From Porodaedalea pini (lineage: Eukaryota > Basidiomycota > Agaricomycetes > Hymenochaetales > Hymenochaetaceae): 64,000 nt of DNA. The notes beneath the pieces are model-generated. The model was not told the DNA's origin. It made no database searches and was given only the letters and a program-made list of their open reading frames with translations. The position numbers were made by a program, and so were the translations under genes. Every line of letters starts with the position of its first letter. The stretch's first letter is position 1. Below are positions 32,050-44,988 of the stretch, in pieces. The stretch spans positions 1 to 64,000 of the forward strand of contig NBAY01000008.1 in assembly GCA_002794775.1 (NCBI GenBank), in the 5' to 3' direction.

Positions 32050-35000
32050 CTACGTCTCCGTCTCGTCTGCGCCCTTCATTCCCCTGAACGCCTGGTCCTC
32101 CGACGCATGCGTGAGGCTCGTCTGATAATGCGAACTGGTCTCCGTCTTCGTCACCTCGCGCAGCGCCATCGTTGCATAAGCCGCTGTGCTCAACTGCAAG
32201 TTTACTTGTAACGCCACAAACTTCCCGTTCTCGTCGATCACAGGCGGCTCCATTCCCAGCAACTTATCCTCGTCGGACTGAGCGAGAGGGACGTCAGGGT
32301 CTGTATACCGCAATACAGACCAGGATAGCTCCTTCGGCTTTAGGATGATCTTCCTGTACGACCCACTCAGGTTGTAGTCCCTGCGAAAGACGATATTAAT
32401 AAACCCGGCGTGAGAGAGATGCTGTAGAAACATAGACGCGTACTTATGCTTGCTGCTCAAGTTATCCGGGTCGAGTCCATCCAACCTTAAGAACTCTCGG
32501 TACCGTTCTCCCAAAACACCACCGGGATATGCGACATCCTTGCCAGGTAATGGCATTATAACATCGAATATCGTATACTCATTGACGTCTTCCTCGGTCA
32601 GCGTTTTCACGCGCGGCGCTACCCATGGTCGTTTCGATTTTCTGGATGAATGACCAGAATTTCCGGAGGGGATCTCTGCAACACAATAGAGCAACGAGAA
32701 TCAGAGGTTGAATGTATAGATAAAATATGTATTGCAGACCTTCTTCATCTGCATCAAGCATTTCTGCGTCTTCAGTTTTGTCGTCTTCCTTCACCCTGCC
32801 ACCCTCTTGTTCAAAGATGAGGTCACCAACAACGGGCTTTTCCGCCCCGTGCAATCTGATGCGCTCCGACACGATAGCGTTCCAGACGTAAGACTGATAT
32901 GCGTGCACATACATCAACCGGAGGTTGCGAGGGATCTTAAGAAATATCAAATGCTGATCCTCGCTGCAGGGGAGAGAGAGATCATACCGTTGACAGCGCA
33001 CCCATAATGTTCCTTGTATCACCCTTCATCTTCTTGAAGCTTTCGAGAATGCAGCGTTCAGCAACTACGCGACGCGGGAAGAGTTCAAGCGCCTTGTCAA
33101 GGTCTTTCTCGACCAACCAGGCGTCTCGTGCAGCAACAACATCAGGGTGTTCGCCAGGCCTATGCCGGAGGATGAGAGATGCTGCTTTTTGCCAGTCGCA
33201 TTGGAGGAATGCGAGGCCGATCGAGTGCGTCGGTATAGACGCAGTACCGAAGCGTTGCATACCTATGGGAAGAGATTGAGATATCTTGCGTAGCGTCCAA
33301 AATAAGTAACGTCTACCATAATAATTGATGAAGCCCTTGTGCTTAAGAGATTCCATAGCCTTGTCTAAAGTGTCGACAGGCACAACACATACATTTCTAT
33401 TTCTTTGGTTAGTTGCGCTCTTTTAGATGAGAAGCTCCTCTCGCACCTCAACGTAATAACGAAAGCATTGCCTTTTAGCATCCCCAAGTCAAGACCAGCT
33501 CTTCCGTACTTGAAGTCCGCTACGCGCACACCGCGTTCCCCGCGCTGCGTTAAGACTTCCTCATACGACTTGCGTCCAGGGTGGCCATTTACCATTTTCC
33601 ACACATCCTCGACAGTCTTATTGCCGCGCCGGAGTGCTACGCGCTGGACGGTCACTCCACGCTTGTCTTTCGTGCCTGCAACAGAAAGATCTTTGATGCT
33701 GCAGCGCAATGTCCGCGAAAGGCTTTTAAGCGCGTCTTGGTTATCGCGGTTCGTTTTCTGGAGAGTGAAGTGGATGTAAGGCGGATAGGTACCGCGGGCG
33801 GGCCTGTCACTTTGGTCTCCTAAGGATCGGGATAGTCAGTACATTCGCGAGTATAGAAGAGGCCAATTCTCACCGCGACCGCCGCGCCCTGCGTCGCGTC
33901 CCTGACCGCGCCTTGACCATTTTATGACGATCCGCCCATCTTCGTCTGGTTTACTTGTATCTGTCTCGCTGTCAAGCTTTCCGCCGAAAAGCTCGCGGAT
34001 CACCTTATGAAGATCAGTCCGAGCAGATTTGTTTTCCATGGGCTAAGATAGGGTCATGGAAAATGATCAAGAGCTGAGTGTATAATGAAACGCACGTCGG
34101 AAATGACCTTCCGAGGGTCTTCTGCTTTTCTATCGCCCTTGCGGCCTCCTCCACCTCTTCCCCGTCCGCCGCGATCCCTCCCTCTTTTTCCTCTTTTCCC
34201 CGTTTCACTTTTTGAAGGAGCAGTCTCTACCTCAACCTTTTCTTCAGTCTTTCCATCGGAAGGACCAACGTCGCCAGGATCTGAAGATTTGGGTCGACGA
34301 CTGCCCCAGCCGCTGTCACTGATAAAAGGAGGCTCCGGGCCCTCGAGATACATTTGCTTCAGCTGAGCAATGAGAGGCTCCGAGAGGAATGGAGCAAGAG
34401 AAGCGGTGAACGATTCCGGCCATGGTTCGGAGTCCTCATCTGGAGCGGTAGAAGCGATTCCCGCTGTTTCCTGCGATTTTGATTTTGCTGCGGCGGATTC
34501 TTCAGCTATTTCATCATTCTCTTCCAGCTGCGCGGGTGCCAGGGTAGAGACAGTTGGCGTTCCCTCAGGTTTGTCTATCACAGGTGCATCAGGGGCGACA
34601 ACCTGAGCTGAGGCCTTTCCCTTCTCAGCAGAAGCCTCTGCCCGTTTATTCGCTTCAGAGCGGGGCATCTCCAAGGATTGGATATGGATAACCTCTCCAT
34701 CCAAATTGACTTCATGAACGAGAAAGTCAGTGAATCTGTGGCATATCCTAAGCAGCTACGTGTATAGAATTTCAGAAATAAAAACATACCTTTGTTTTAT
34801 GATAGCATGGATCGGAGGCAGGTCCTTCGAGATATACTCCGAAATCCCGACATCATATTCAACCGTGTGTCCGGCAGACGATTCCTGAGCGTGCGACGCA
34901 GGTGGCTTCCCTAGCAGGACGCGACTTGCGGGAAGCAGGGCTTCAATGAGCGGCGTGCCATATATTTCGGTCTCTTCAGCCGCGGCAGCCTCTGTCACCG

Positions 35001-35157
35001 TGACAGGATCAAGCTGCGCCTCGACGTCCATCGCTTGTTCTTGAATAACTACTTCGGCAGAGTCATTTTTCCCGACGGGGACGTCTAACTTCTGCCTTTT
35101 TGCCTGAGGCTTCTCGATTCCATCGTTATCCAGGCCACGCTCTTCAGTGGTGGACAT
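32050..35157 (-). CDS. PUS7: TruD-family pseudouridine synthase PUS7
   Basis: Pus7 converts uridine to pseudouridine in tRNA, U2 snRNA and mRNA. Eight exons: 35157-34790, 34735-34096, 34042-33874, 33819-33447, 33396-33317, 33262-32988, 32935-32740, 32675-32050; 908 aa in phase. Early block [20 protein letters not shown] and [13 protein letters not shown]. The catalytic motif is [14 protein letters not shown], with the Asp expected to attack the base. NYYGMQRFG and [19 protein letters not shown] follow. Two long Arg/Gly-rich stretches (about 34190-34130 and 33910-33875) lie between the N-terminal block and the catalytic core, so the protein is longer than yeast Pus7 (676 aa). The start lies 184 bases from URA3. 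Confidence 0.93.
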
Positions 35158-35341
35158 AGCGGCGAGAGCACGAGCAACTTGAAGCTGTCTGAATGCACGA
35201 CGACAAACAATTTTGATTTTACGTAGGACCACGAGCGTCGATCATCCATTTCTCCTGTAAGCCAAACCTTATTTATCGCTAACTCTTGCACTGTCGTATC
35301 CTCTCCCGACGCCCGTAAAGCCACTCAACCTCAGGTCGCAC
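35158..35341. promoter_or_regulatory. Shared promoter region of PUS7 and URA3
   Basis: Only 184 bases separate the two divergent start codons, so both core promoters must lie here. No TATA box is clear. Confidence 0.6.
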
Positions 35342-36394
35342 ATGTCTTCGGTATTAGGTCTGACCTACACCGAGCGCGCCGCACGCCACTCGAATCCGGC
35401 CGCGAAAGCGCTCCTTGAGACCATTGAGCGCAAACAATCCAATCTCTGCGTCAGCGTTGACGTCTCAAAGAAAGCCAACTTCCTCAGCATTATCGACGCC
35501 GTCGGCCCGTACGCATCACTCATCAAGGCATTTGCTCTTTGCTCGTCATATATCGACAGTAGTGACTGATCTTGCTTGTTTCTTGCGGCTCCTCTTGCTC
35601 CGTATATGCGCCATGTTCGACTTTTCCGAACCCATGTATCCTTCCAACATCTAAAGACCCATGTGGATATCATCGAGGACTTTGATGAAAGCCTCATCAA
35701 AGAGTTACAAGAGCTAAGCGTGAAGCACGATTTTCTCATATTCGAAGACAGGAAATTTGCGGACATTGGTACGTGTGCGCACCTACGCCTCTATTATAAT
35801 TTATTATAATTGTACGTTTACGCAACCCTCTTTTCGTTAGGAAACACTGTCGCGCTGCAGTACTCCGGAGGCGTACACCGTATTGCCTCTTGGGCGCACA
35901 TCACCAACGCGCATCCCGTTCCGGGCCCGTCCATCGTCTCCGGACTTTCAGCCGTTGGCCTTCCGCTCGGACGTGGGCTCCTGCTCCTCGCTGAGATGAG
36001 CACGAAGGGTTCGCTCGCACGCGGCTCTTATACAGAGGACGCCGTCCGTATAGCACGCGCACAGCGCGACTTTGTATTTGGGTTCATCGCGCAGCGCCGC
36101 ATGGAAGGCATCGGACTGCGTCCAGCGGACGGTGAATTACTCGACAAGGGCGAGGACTTCCTGATCCTCACGCCTGGCGTCGGACTGGAATCGAATGGCG
36201 ATGGCCTTGGGCAGCAGTACAAAACTCCACGAACAGTTGTACTTGAAGCCGGCTGCGATGTCATCATTGTCGGTCGTGGTATCTATGGGAAGAGCGATGC
36301 GGTAGACGTCGCAGCTGCACGAGCACTGGCCAAACGCTATCGTGACGAAGGATGGCGCGCTTATGAAGAAAGATTGAAATTGTACAAAAAGTAG
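35342..36394 (+). CDS. URA3: Orotidine 5'-phosphate decarboxylase
   Basis: Catalyses OMP to UMP, the last step of de novo UMP synthesis. Three exons: 35342-35527, 35657-35768, 35841-36394; 283 aa, the usual length. Motifs: [28 protein letters not shown], the catalytic [12 protein letters not shown] (Lys-Asp network), and [11 protein letters not shown]. The C-terminal phosphate-binding segment includes [10 protein letters not shown]. The first intron appears to use a GC donor (AAG|GCATTT); no GT site nearby keeps the conserved SLIK-THVD junction. Confidence 0.96.
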
Positions 36395-36756
36395 GGCCTT
36401 GGCTCGTAGGAAATTGACGTTGGATTATTCAATCTTGTATTGGCGATGCAAGTTCCACAAGGGCTTCACTCTACGTAGTGCAGAGCACATAATCACAGGA
36501 GACGCTTTCATTGCAAGCTATGGAATACAAATGATGTTTGTGTGTATGCCTAATCGTATGCTAGTGTATGTCCCATCCAGAATAATCTATGGATCAATAT
36601 ATAAAAGAACCAAAAAAAAAATATAACGACGTCAAGATATGCCGCGCATCGTCCACAATGGTATAGCATGTTCCGGGATCCGAAATGCAGAGACTTGCAC
36701 CATTACAGTGCATCGAGGTAGGCTTCGCGAGGAAAAGTCATGTGGAAAGACGACGT
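36395..36756. other. Intergenic between convergent genes
   Basis: About 360 bases with the URA3 and PCF11 3' ends and an A-rich run near 36615. No gene seen. Confidence 0.6.
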
Positions 36757-39461
36757 TCATGCCGTAGAAAGAATGACCTTCTTCGAGGGTGGAGTCCCAT
36801 TCAGATTTTCCAGTCCCCCAACATCCTGCGAATCTTCCTCCGCTTTCCTCTTCACCCCGACGACCGACAGTGCGTCCGCGACGAGCGTCCTCTCAGGAGA
36901 TAGTGACTTGGGTGAATGAGAAAGCCTCTTCTCAGCCGATCGGCTTGGAGTTGATGGTGCAGTACGCTCAGGTGATTGCGATCGACTCCTTAAGGCGGCT
37001 GTTGCTGCAGATTCGTCTGCACGAAGCTTCGAGGCAAGAGAAGTGGAAGTGGCCATCTCGGCATGACACGTTGCGTGGAATATCTATACAAGCAAAATGA
37101 GCATCACTAAAATTTCCGCAGCCTTCAAGATCAACGCACCTTATCCTTGACTCTTATGGCATTGCGCCACACCCATTCCTCATCGTCCTCTCTGAACTCG
37201 CTCCTCAAAATCTCCTTGCACACTGGACAACTGATACTCTTTGCCTCGTCACCAGGAGGAACAACAACCACTGAAGCTCGTAATTCAGCATCGCGCCTTG
37301 AAGCTTCTTTTGCGGCGGCATTGGCACTAATCTTCCCGGTCGATGTCGCTTCCCGTCCTTTGCCCTTCGCGTCAGACAAAGGTTCAGACATCCAATCCTA
37401 CAGAAATCAGTAAGCTAAAAAGATACTTGGGTGAGTAAAACACACATACATCGACACTAATGAACCAGCTCCTGCTGTGGCCACGGCCAGCAGCCTCTTT
37501 TGCTCTGCGATTCTGACGAAAATGCACGTCTAGATGATCTTGCAATTGCTTCTTCCCAGCTTGGTCATCAGAGAAACGAAAGGCACACTGCTTGCATTGT
37601 ATTGGTAGGCGCTCGTAAAGTAAAGACACGTTTTGAGGCCGTTGTCTGAGAAGAGAAGGAAAAAAATGAGAAACGTCGAATATCGACTGTGCAATTTACT
37701 TACTTTGCGATATCTGCAGTTGTCAAGCGAATGTTCATCCCAAGGACCTTGCGAGCGTAAGTTCTCTGAGCATCTATTCGCTCATCCTTTGCCTCCTTTT
37801 CTACCTTACCCTTCACCTCATCTGGCGTCTCTGGCGCCGGCGGCGGAGTCTGCGTACTCATACCTGCCCCAAGAGGGGTACTATTTGCACTCACAAGACC
37901 CGCCTTCACAAGCGAATCAAAGAGACTTGTTATTCCCGAGATACTAGGGACTGCGCTGGGTATAGGAACTGCTGAAGTACTAGCTTGCTGGTTCACAGAA
38001 ACGTTGCCAGGATACATGCCAACAGGAGCTGAGGAAGTAGATGGCTGGCCATATTGAGCGGGTGGTGGGGCAGTCGGTGGCCCATTGTAGACAGAGAGAG
38101 GTGGAGCAACAGGCTGAGGAAGCGGAGGCGGAGGTACTGACACATTTTCACGACCCATCGCACGGAGTTGCGAGAGGATCTGTTGTAGCTCTTCTTGCGA
38201 CACACCAAATTCCACCATGCGCCGAAGCTAAATGCAGATCATTGTTAGATGATTGACGCCAAAAAATAATGCAAGAGACAAACCTGGTGTAACACATTGA
38301 CTTGATTCGTTGCGGTCGAGTCGTAAGGGTTGACGTGGGTAGCTTGCTCCTTCAGAGCCAAAGTAACATCGAGTTCAGCAAGGACTTGCGACTTCGTTAA
38401 TGGAACAGCGTGGCCCTGGCGACGAGATGACTGGGAACAGATACATCGCTTTAACAGGTGTACTATCGGCGAGGTATCACAGGTGCAACGTACATTCTCG
38501 ACAATAGATGAAGGATCGTTTCCCCATATTTGACGCTCAAGCGAGACCTGAGCTGCAACACCGAAAAGTTCCTTTCCTGAAGGGGCACCTGTTCGCCACG
38601 TGACGAGCATCTCTTCCATTTTGCTGCGGGTCGACGGATCAACTTGGCCGTAAGTTTCGAGAAAGAGAGGGACAACGAAGGCTGAAAACTTGGATGCATA
38701 GGGGTCATAAACATTCTTCGAGATCGCATCGAGAACATAGAAGGCTGGAAGCTTCATCCAAGGTGGTACCTACAAACGCAATCAAGAAACAAAACAAAAC
38801 AAAATAGTCAGCTAACATTCTCGCAACGTGCAAAATTTCAAGTTCAAGAGGCAGGTGCAAAGGGTTTCGGCAGTCGCCACAAAAATTAATCGCAAAGTGG
38901 CGACACAGACAAGCAAATTTTCGCGACCGTCCTCGCTGATGGACATGCTACGAGTGGTCCGGCTGGAAGACCTTAGAGCACATCTTTCTCAACTTTGACG
39001 AAAAGCCTATCTACTAGGTATACAAGCTACATGTGTCACTTTCGTACCGTACGTAGTTGAGTGTCATCAGAGACTCGCATACTGACACGTCCATGAAGTA
39101 AAAACGGGAATAGGGGTACCATGGAAAGAAGCGGCAACAATGCGTCATTAGATAAAACACTCACCCTGCGAATGTGGGCCTGCAAACACTCGGCGACGAT
39201 GTCAGAGTAACGGAGGAAGTTCTGAGCCATCATGGATAAGTTCTGTATGATAGGTCTCGAATTCATGGTTAGTTCGGATAGTCGAGCAGCGTAGTCTCTC
39301 CGGAAGGTGCTCGGGTCAGAGTGCTGCATCGAGAACGACGGGTGCGCATAAGGGTACGCAGGCACGGGAGGCTGGACGTGTTGCTGAATGTAACTGTGAG
39401 ACGGTTGGGGAGGGTAAGGATGGCCATAGGACTGAGGAATGGGTTGTTGGTAAAGCGACAT
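36757..39461 (-). CDS. PCF11: PCF11, pre-mRNA cleavage and polyadenylation factor subunit
   Basis: Pcf11 links the RNA polymerase II C-terminal domain to 3' end cleavage and termination. Seven exons: 39461-39165, 38769-38494, 38430-38284, 38227-37704, 37645-37450, 37397-37140, 37083-36757; 674 aa. The N-terminal CID reads FRRDYAARLSELTMNSRPII, then FLRYSDIVAECLQAHIRR joined to VPPWMKLPAFYVLDAISKNV. The middle is Pro/Gln-rich. Two C-terminal zinc fingers flank the end: CKQCAFRF...HLDVHF and CPVCKEIL...IFHATCHAE, as in Pcf11 of other fungi. The first intron is 395 nt, far longer than others here. Confidence 0.92.
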
Positions 39462-40029
39462 GGCTGCTGACAGCGCACTCAACGCGAGATGACAGAGCGG
39501 AGACGGGAACTCAAAAGGCGGACTAATGACACTATAGCCCACGGGAAAAAGTCGAACAAGGGACAATCTCGGTGGTGAACAAGGCGGCTAACAATGATTT
39601 GCACAACAACAAATCGCTCGAAATCGTTTTTACAGACACTGAGTCAACGATCACACTCGATGGACGATGTTGGGGATTGGAGGTGGTGGTTCGAATCAGA
39701 GCAGTGAAGTGGCACCAGGGCGGGGTCACCCGGCCTTATGTAAACTGCTGGATTTTAAAACTCCGACTTTATGCCCTGGACACATTTACCATACTGAGCC
39801 ACTTCTTTCTCACGACCTGCCCTCGGTACATCCCGTTCAGAACAAGAGAACTGTAGATTGCGCTCAAAACGGAGCCTCGACACTGACAACCCGCCTCAAG
39901 ACCGACAGTGAGTATTTTGCCACTCTACAGAATGCCCGAACGTCTCGACATCATCGTTGCTCCCTGCTGGTGCTCGAAAACCCGGTAGTTTTGTCGTGTT
40001 TTGCGGTGGATTGACTTGTTCGTTCGCAG
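39462..40029 (+). promoter_or_regulatory. PCF11/RPL9 divergent region with RPL9 leader intron
   Basis: This 568-bp stretch serves both genes. Near its right end a GTGAGT donor (39908) and CGTTCGCAG acceptor (40028-40029) define a probable 122-nt intron in the RPL9 5' leader, because the ATG directly follows the acceptor. I saw no box C/D pair that would mark an intronic snoRNA. Confidence 0.55.
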
Positions 40030-40710
40030 ATGAGAGATATCGTGCAGACCGAGGAACTCGACGTGCCCGAGGGTGTCACCGTCGAGATTAAATCTCGTCT
40101 CATCACCGTCACTGGTCCGCGCGGTACTCTCAAGAAGAACGTCCGCCATGTACAGATGGACATCCAACTTCTTAAGACCAAGACCGGCAAGGTCACCCTC
40201 GCCGTCTGGCAGGGTGCCAGAAAGCACAACGCCTGCCTCCGCACCATCCGCTCTCTCATCAACAACCTCATTATTGGCGTAACCAAGGGGTTCCAGTACA
40301 AGATGCGCTCTGTCTACGCCCATTTCCCTATCAATTGCATCATCCAGGACAACGGCGCTGCGCTGGAGATCCGCAACTTCTTGGGCGAGAAGGTTGGTTT
40401 CTATTGTGTTCCATAGCTTAACGATTTACTGATAGTACGGCCTTTACAGACTGTCCGCAACATCAAGATGCTCGAGGGCGTCACGGTTTCGGAATCAAAA
40501 GCCCAGAAGGACGAGCTTATCCTTGAGGGCACTGACATTCAAAATGTCTCTCAATCTGGTACGTTTATCTACTTGCTCAAGATTGTAAAAGAAGCTCATT
40601 CTTTTCCAGCTGCATCCATACAGGGCATCTGCAGAGTTCGTAACAAGGATATCCGAAAGTTTCTCGATGGTATCTATGTGTCGGAGCGGGGGACCATCGA
40701 GACGGAGTAG
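40030..40710 (+). CDS. RPL9: 60S ribosomal protein uL6 (RPL9)
   Basis: A component of the large ribosomal subunit near the sarcin-ricin region. Three exons: 40030-40392, 40450-40558, 40610-40710; 190 aa, the family length. Seen: [54 protein letters not shown], and [19 protein letters not shown] at the end. The ATG directly follows a splice acceptor, so a leader intron is likely. It is convergent with the STE14-type gene, 141 bases apart. Confidence 0.96.
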
Positions 40711-40851
40711 ATCATGTCCATACTAGTTCTTCTGTCTTTCTGCTCTTTTTAGGCATATGCTATGGTGATTATGCTCTGTTCCATGTGTGATATGTACGAC
40801 AACGGAGACCCAGTAAAATAAAAATAAAACAAGTACGATATCATGACGGCG

Positions 40852-41975
40852 TCACGGAACAAACGGAATCTTGGTGCCCACTCTTTTCCTGTACTGCACA
40901 TAATCGTCCCCAAAAAATCGGATGAGCGAAGTCTCTTCCACTGCTCAAAAACGTCAGAACCGCGTTTCATAAGGATTGTCACATGCTTGCATACCTCGTA
41001 TGCGATAATAGAAGAACCGCCAGAGCAGGATGGTATAGAGGGCGAAAGATATTGGATTCTGCAAAACGAGTTGCGTCCCAAGCGCCCAATAGTAAAATCC
41101 TGTGTATGACGGGTGACGGAGCCATCTGCACAGCGAATGTTGAGATATTTCATCCATTTGACTGTTGCATAAACTTACGCATAGATTCCATCCGTCACAA
41201 GTTGATGTCGCTCTGCCTTCTTGAATGCAAGCTGGTGCGAGAAATTGGTTGATGCATGCATCATCGCGCCTGAGCGGAGAGCTTGCCCAACTATCGTCAA
41301 AACAATGCCTAGCAAAAATTGCTCTTCAGCATGATTGAACAACGAATCAGGTTGAGTACATACCAACGGTCGAGATATACGGGAAAGATTTCCACGCTGG
41401 TCTGAAGTACAGACTCAAGAAGTATTCCGTTAAAGCGATTCCATGCGCTATGTGGTACAGCGCGCCGTTGTCCAGAAGGAATGCTGAAGATCAAATGATA
41501 AGACTTATGACTCAGAGACAGACGATGCAAGGTTCTTGGGACAAGAACACTTACAGTCAACGCTGCACTTCTCCCTGTTCCATCCCGCCGTAACGGCGAA
41601 TTCAGCCCAATGAAACGTGCTCCAGGCGGCGAGGAAAAATCCTAGCTGAGGTGTCGCCCACCACCAGCTGCCATCTTTCGCAGAGCTCTCATCCAGGCGA
41701 CCCAAAGCACCAAGCTTAGAAAAAAGGAGCGAAAGCGAAAGAAAGCAGATGCCACCGAGGCCAAAGGAAATTAGAGAGACCGCGCCTGGCGTGTTCGGGA
41801 TCTTCCCATGGGGCTGCGATGGGCCAATAGGGCGCATTTCGAGCGAGTCGCTCGGTGGAGGGCGTTCGTCAAATTCACTGTCGAAGAGGTCATCCTGCTG
41901 CAACCGCATGTTGCGCTGCTTGAGGCGCGCATCGAGGTCGAAAGCATGGGTGTCGTGTTCATTGGCAGCGCTCAT
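40852..41975 (-). CDS. STE14: Protein-S-isoprenylcysteine O-methyltransferase
   Basis: Methylates the prenylated C-terminal Cys of Ras, Rho and a-factor-like pheromones in the ER, the last CaaX-processing step; basidiomycete mating pheromones need it. Five exons: 41975-41555, 41483-41364, 41308-41179, 41125-40995, 40940-40852; 296 aa in phase. The N-terminal ~60 residues are hydrophilic, followed by several membrane helices (AVSLISFGLGGICFLSLSLL, LTIVGQALRSGAMM). The catalytic signature LVTDGIYAWLRHPSYTGFYY is complete, and the end ERSLIRFF-type block is seen as ETSLIRFFGDDYVQYRKRV. Confidence 0.94.
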
Positions 41976-42235
41976 TCTTTCTGCACTGAGCAAATCCTAG
42001 CTGGAAGGTACGCGCTCAACGCAGGCAGAGAATTGATTAAAGAAATATTTAGTCGAGTTTAAGTAGTAATTGTGCGAGTGAAACGTGCATGGCGGTTGGT
42101 ACGAAGACAATTGACGGACGTACGCGCGCGTGTCGATCATCGTTTTGCTTTTTGCGTTTCCTGCTTTTGTTTACACCGTTCGTTCATGCTTTACGAGCTT
42201 GCAGTGCACGGGCGCTCTGAAGCTCTAGTTTTGTC

Positions 42236-44920
42236 ATGATATGGCGACGTAAGGTCTGCCGGAACCCACTGTTGTCTCTCAAGTCTGCTCAGAATGTTTT
42301 TGTGACGAACGCGGTCCAACGGACGTGGACGCCTCCTCAAGGCAGAAGACTTTCTTCTACAAAAACAAAAAGCAACTCAAAACACGATGGTCCGGAGAAC
42401 ATACGCAACCTTGCCGTCGTAGCGCACATCGGTATGTGCCCATAATACTAATTAAAAAAAACAGTCTTGTCTGAATGTCGAACCAGATTCTGGCAAGACA
42501 ACCTTAACTGAGTCTATCCTCACGCGCTCGGGCTACCTCTCTGCACCAGGCACAGTCGACACTGGGTCAACCACAACCGACTTTCTCCCAGCTGAACGCG
42601 AACGTGGCATTACTATCCAGTCTGCGAGCATCCCTGTCGCTTGGAAAGGATGGACGTACAACCTCATCGACACACCAGGCCACGCCGACTTCGGGATGGA
42701 AGTTGAGAGTGCAAGTCGCGTCGTTGATGGCGCCGTGGTACTCATAGACGCGGTGGAAGGTGTAGAAAGTCAGACGCAAGGCGTTTGGAAGCAGCTTGAC
42801 AGGTAGATGAGCCTGTACCTCGCATTTCGTCCAGAACTCAGTGGGTAGCTTCTCATGTTAGGTACGGCGTGCCCTCACGCATACTCTTTCTCAACAAGAT
42901 GGATCGCACTGGAGCATCATTTCGCGCATCTACGCGCTCATTGCTAAACTATCGGCTGCATCCTAAACCTATGGCAATCACGCTACCCGTCGCATCCTTC
43001 GATCCGCACGCCTACGCGTCTGCAGAGCCAGGTATTCAGGGTATCGTCGATCTTGTCCGTTGGGAGCTTTGGAAATGGGACGAGCAGAGCCTGTGGAAGG
43101 ATGAAGAGGCTTCATTCACACGAACTCCACTTCCCATCCGGGTCGAGCAACTGGAGCAGAGCGCGCTCTTCCCCACAGATCATCCCTTGACCAAGGAGCT
43201 CATCCTTGCACGAACAGCGCTCCTGGAGAACCTCTCAATGTTCTCCGAGGAGCTTATGAACAAACTGCTTGAACTACCTGCAGATCCGTCTGCGTACCTC
43301 TCTGTTGAAGCGAAGAGCATCATCCCAGCGCTCCGGGCTGCGACACTGCGTAACGAGATCCTTCCTGTTTTGTGCGGGTCTGCTATGAGGCATATTGGGA
43401 CGGACCTAGTGTTGGACTACGCAGGTCTTCTTTTAGCCAGTCCTTTGGATGTCCCTGGAGCTATTTCGTTACAAAACTCTGCAGATGTGCAATTGCTAGC
43501 CTGGAAGGTCTCTTGGGACAAGAGAAGAGGATGGATGACTTTCGTGAGGGTTTATTCTGGTAAATCTTTTCCTGAAATATCCTTGTAACAATAACTTACC
43601 CATCGCTTTCAAGGCACTTTGACGAAACAGACGGTCTTATTTAACGCGAATCGCAACCAAAAGGAGAGGATCTCCAAACTTCTCCTCTTGTACGCGTCTC
43701 AGCCCGAAGAAGTAGAAGTTCTTACTTTTGGCTCCGTTGGAGTCATCCTCGGACTCAAGCACACTCGCACAGGTGATACTTTGGTATTATCCAAGTCTCA
43801 GGTTGTTGCGCGGTCCGCGAAGGGGCAGGAACAGTCCAACTTAGATGTTCTACGTGACATTACACCTCCACCAGCCGTAATGTCGGCAAGCATCATCCCG
43901 CAGTCGAACTCGGACCTGCAGCCCGTGCAAGATGCACTCCTGGCGCTTGCGCGCACGGATCCGTCCGCGCGTATCGAGGCTGCTGACGGGCAGCTGCTTG
44001 TTCACGGACTGGGCGCCCTGCATCTCGAGATCATCGAGGGTCGCCTGCGCGACGAGTGGGGTGTCGCATTTGAGGCTGGCCGGCGTCGCGTCACGTACCG
44101 CGAAGCCTTCCCCGACGGCGAGGAGCTACACGTCAATGAGGAATGGAGCACAGATCTACATGGACGGCCCGTAGGTGTACATGTAGAACTTGATGTTCGT
44201 GCCCTCAGCCCTGACGAGCCTGGTGATCCACAATGGGATGAGAATGTCGTGCTCACCAAAGCAGGTCGTCCTCTCCGCGCCCCTCCTGCCGATGGAAACT
44301 TCAGTGCGTTAGACGCGCATAACCCATTGACCTACATCGCGCAGGGCTTTGCGAGCGCATTGCTCTCCTCACCCCACAGCGCGCTTCCGCTTTCACGTAC
44401 GCGCATTGCAATCCGCGATTTCACTCTCACACCGCAGGATGCACCTGTAGCAGTGCTCGCAGGTGCCGCTAGTGTCGTCTTGCGCCGCGGGCTTCAGCGC
44501 GCTGGACTGGGCGTTCTTATGGAGCCTTACATACGACTCAAGATATCAGTGGGCGAGGATCAACTAGGACGAGTTGTCAAGGATCTGACTGAGCGAGGGG
44601 GTGAAGTCGTAGATCTCGGAGAACAGTCGGCTGGATCTGGCAACGGAGAGGAAGGCATCCCTTATTCAGAAATCGGAGTGTACCTTCCTCCTGAGTGGAT
44701 GTCGCCTTCAGCGTTCTCAACTTCGAAAGCTGATAGTGCGGGTTCGACCATGAAGAGATCTATTCATGCAATCGCTCCGCTGAGTCAGATGCTCGATTTC
44801 AACAACCGGTTACGCGCACTTTCTGGAGGACACGGGTCGTTCGAGATGGCTAATGCCGGATTCAGGCCAGTCAGCATGCCAAGAAAATTAGAAATCCTTA
44901 GAGAAATCGGACGAGCTTGA
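42236..44920 (+). CDS. MEF2: Mitochondrial elongation factor G2 (ribosome recycling GTPase)
   Basis: EF-G2mt works with RRF to split mitochondrial ribosomes after termination. Four exons: 42236-42431, 42487-42802, 42862-43559, 43614-44920; 838 aa. The first 50 residues are basic and Ser/Thr-rich, a good mitochondrial presequence ([20 protein letters not shown]). GTPase motifs: [34 protein letters not shown] and NKMDRTGA. Domains II to V follow ([20 protein letters not shown], and [14 protein letters not shown] [12 protein letters not shown]). The intron splits the G1 loop. It is convergent with the next gene, 68 bases apart. Confidence 0.93.
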
Positions 44921-44988
44921 GCTCAAAGGAGACTTTGAAAATCAGAGAGTAATATGTAGTTGAAAATTATAATATTGACTTTGGATTA

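Noticed and set aside
39688..39700. B-box-like GGTTCGAATC
   Set aside because: The last B-box base is wrong and no tRNA cloverleaf forms; it lies in the RPL9 upstream region.
39908..40029. snoRNA in the RPL9 leader intron
   Set aside because: No paired C (RUGAUGA) and D (CUGA) boxes or H/ACA pattern found by eye.
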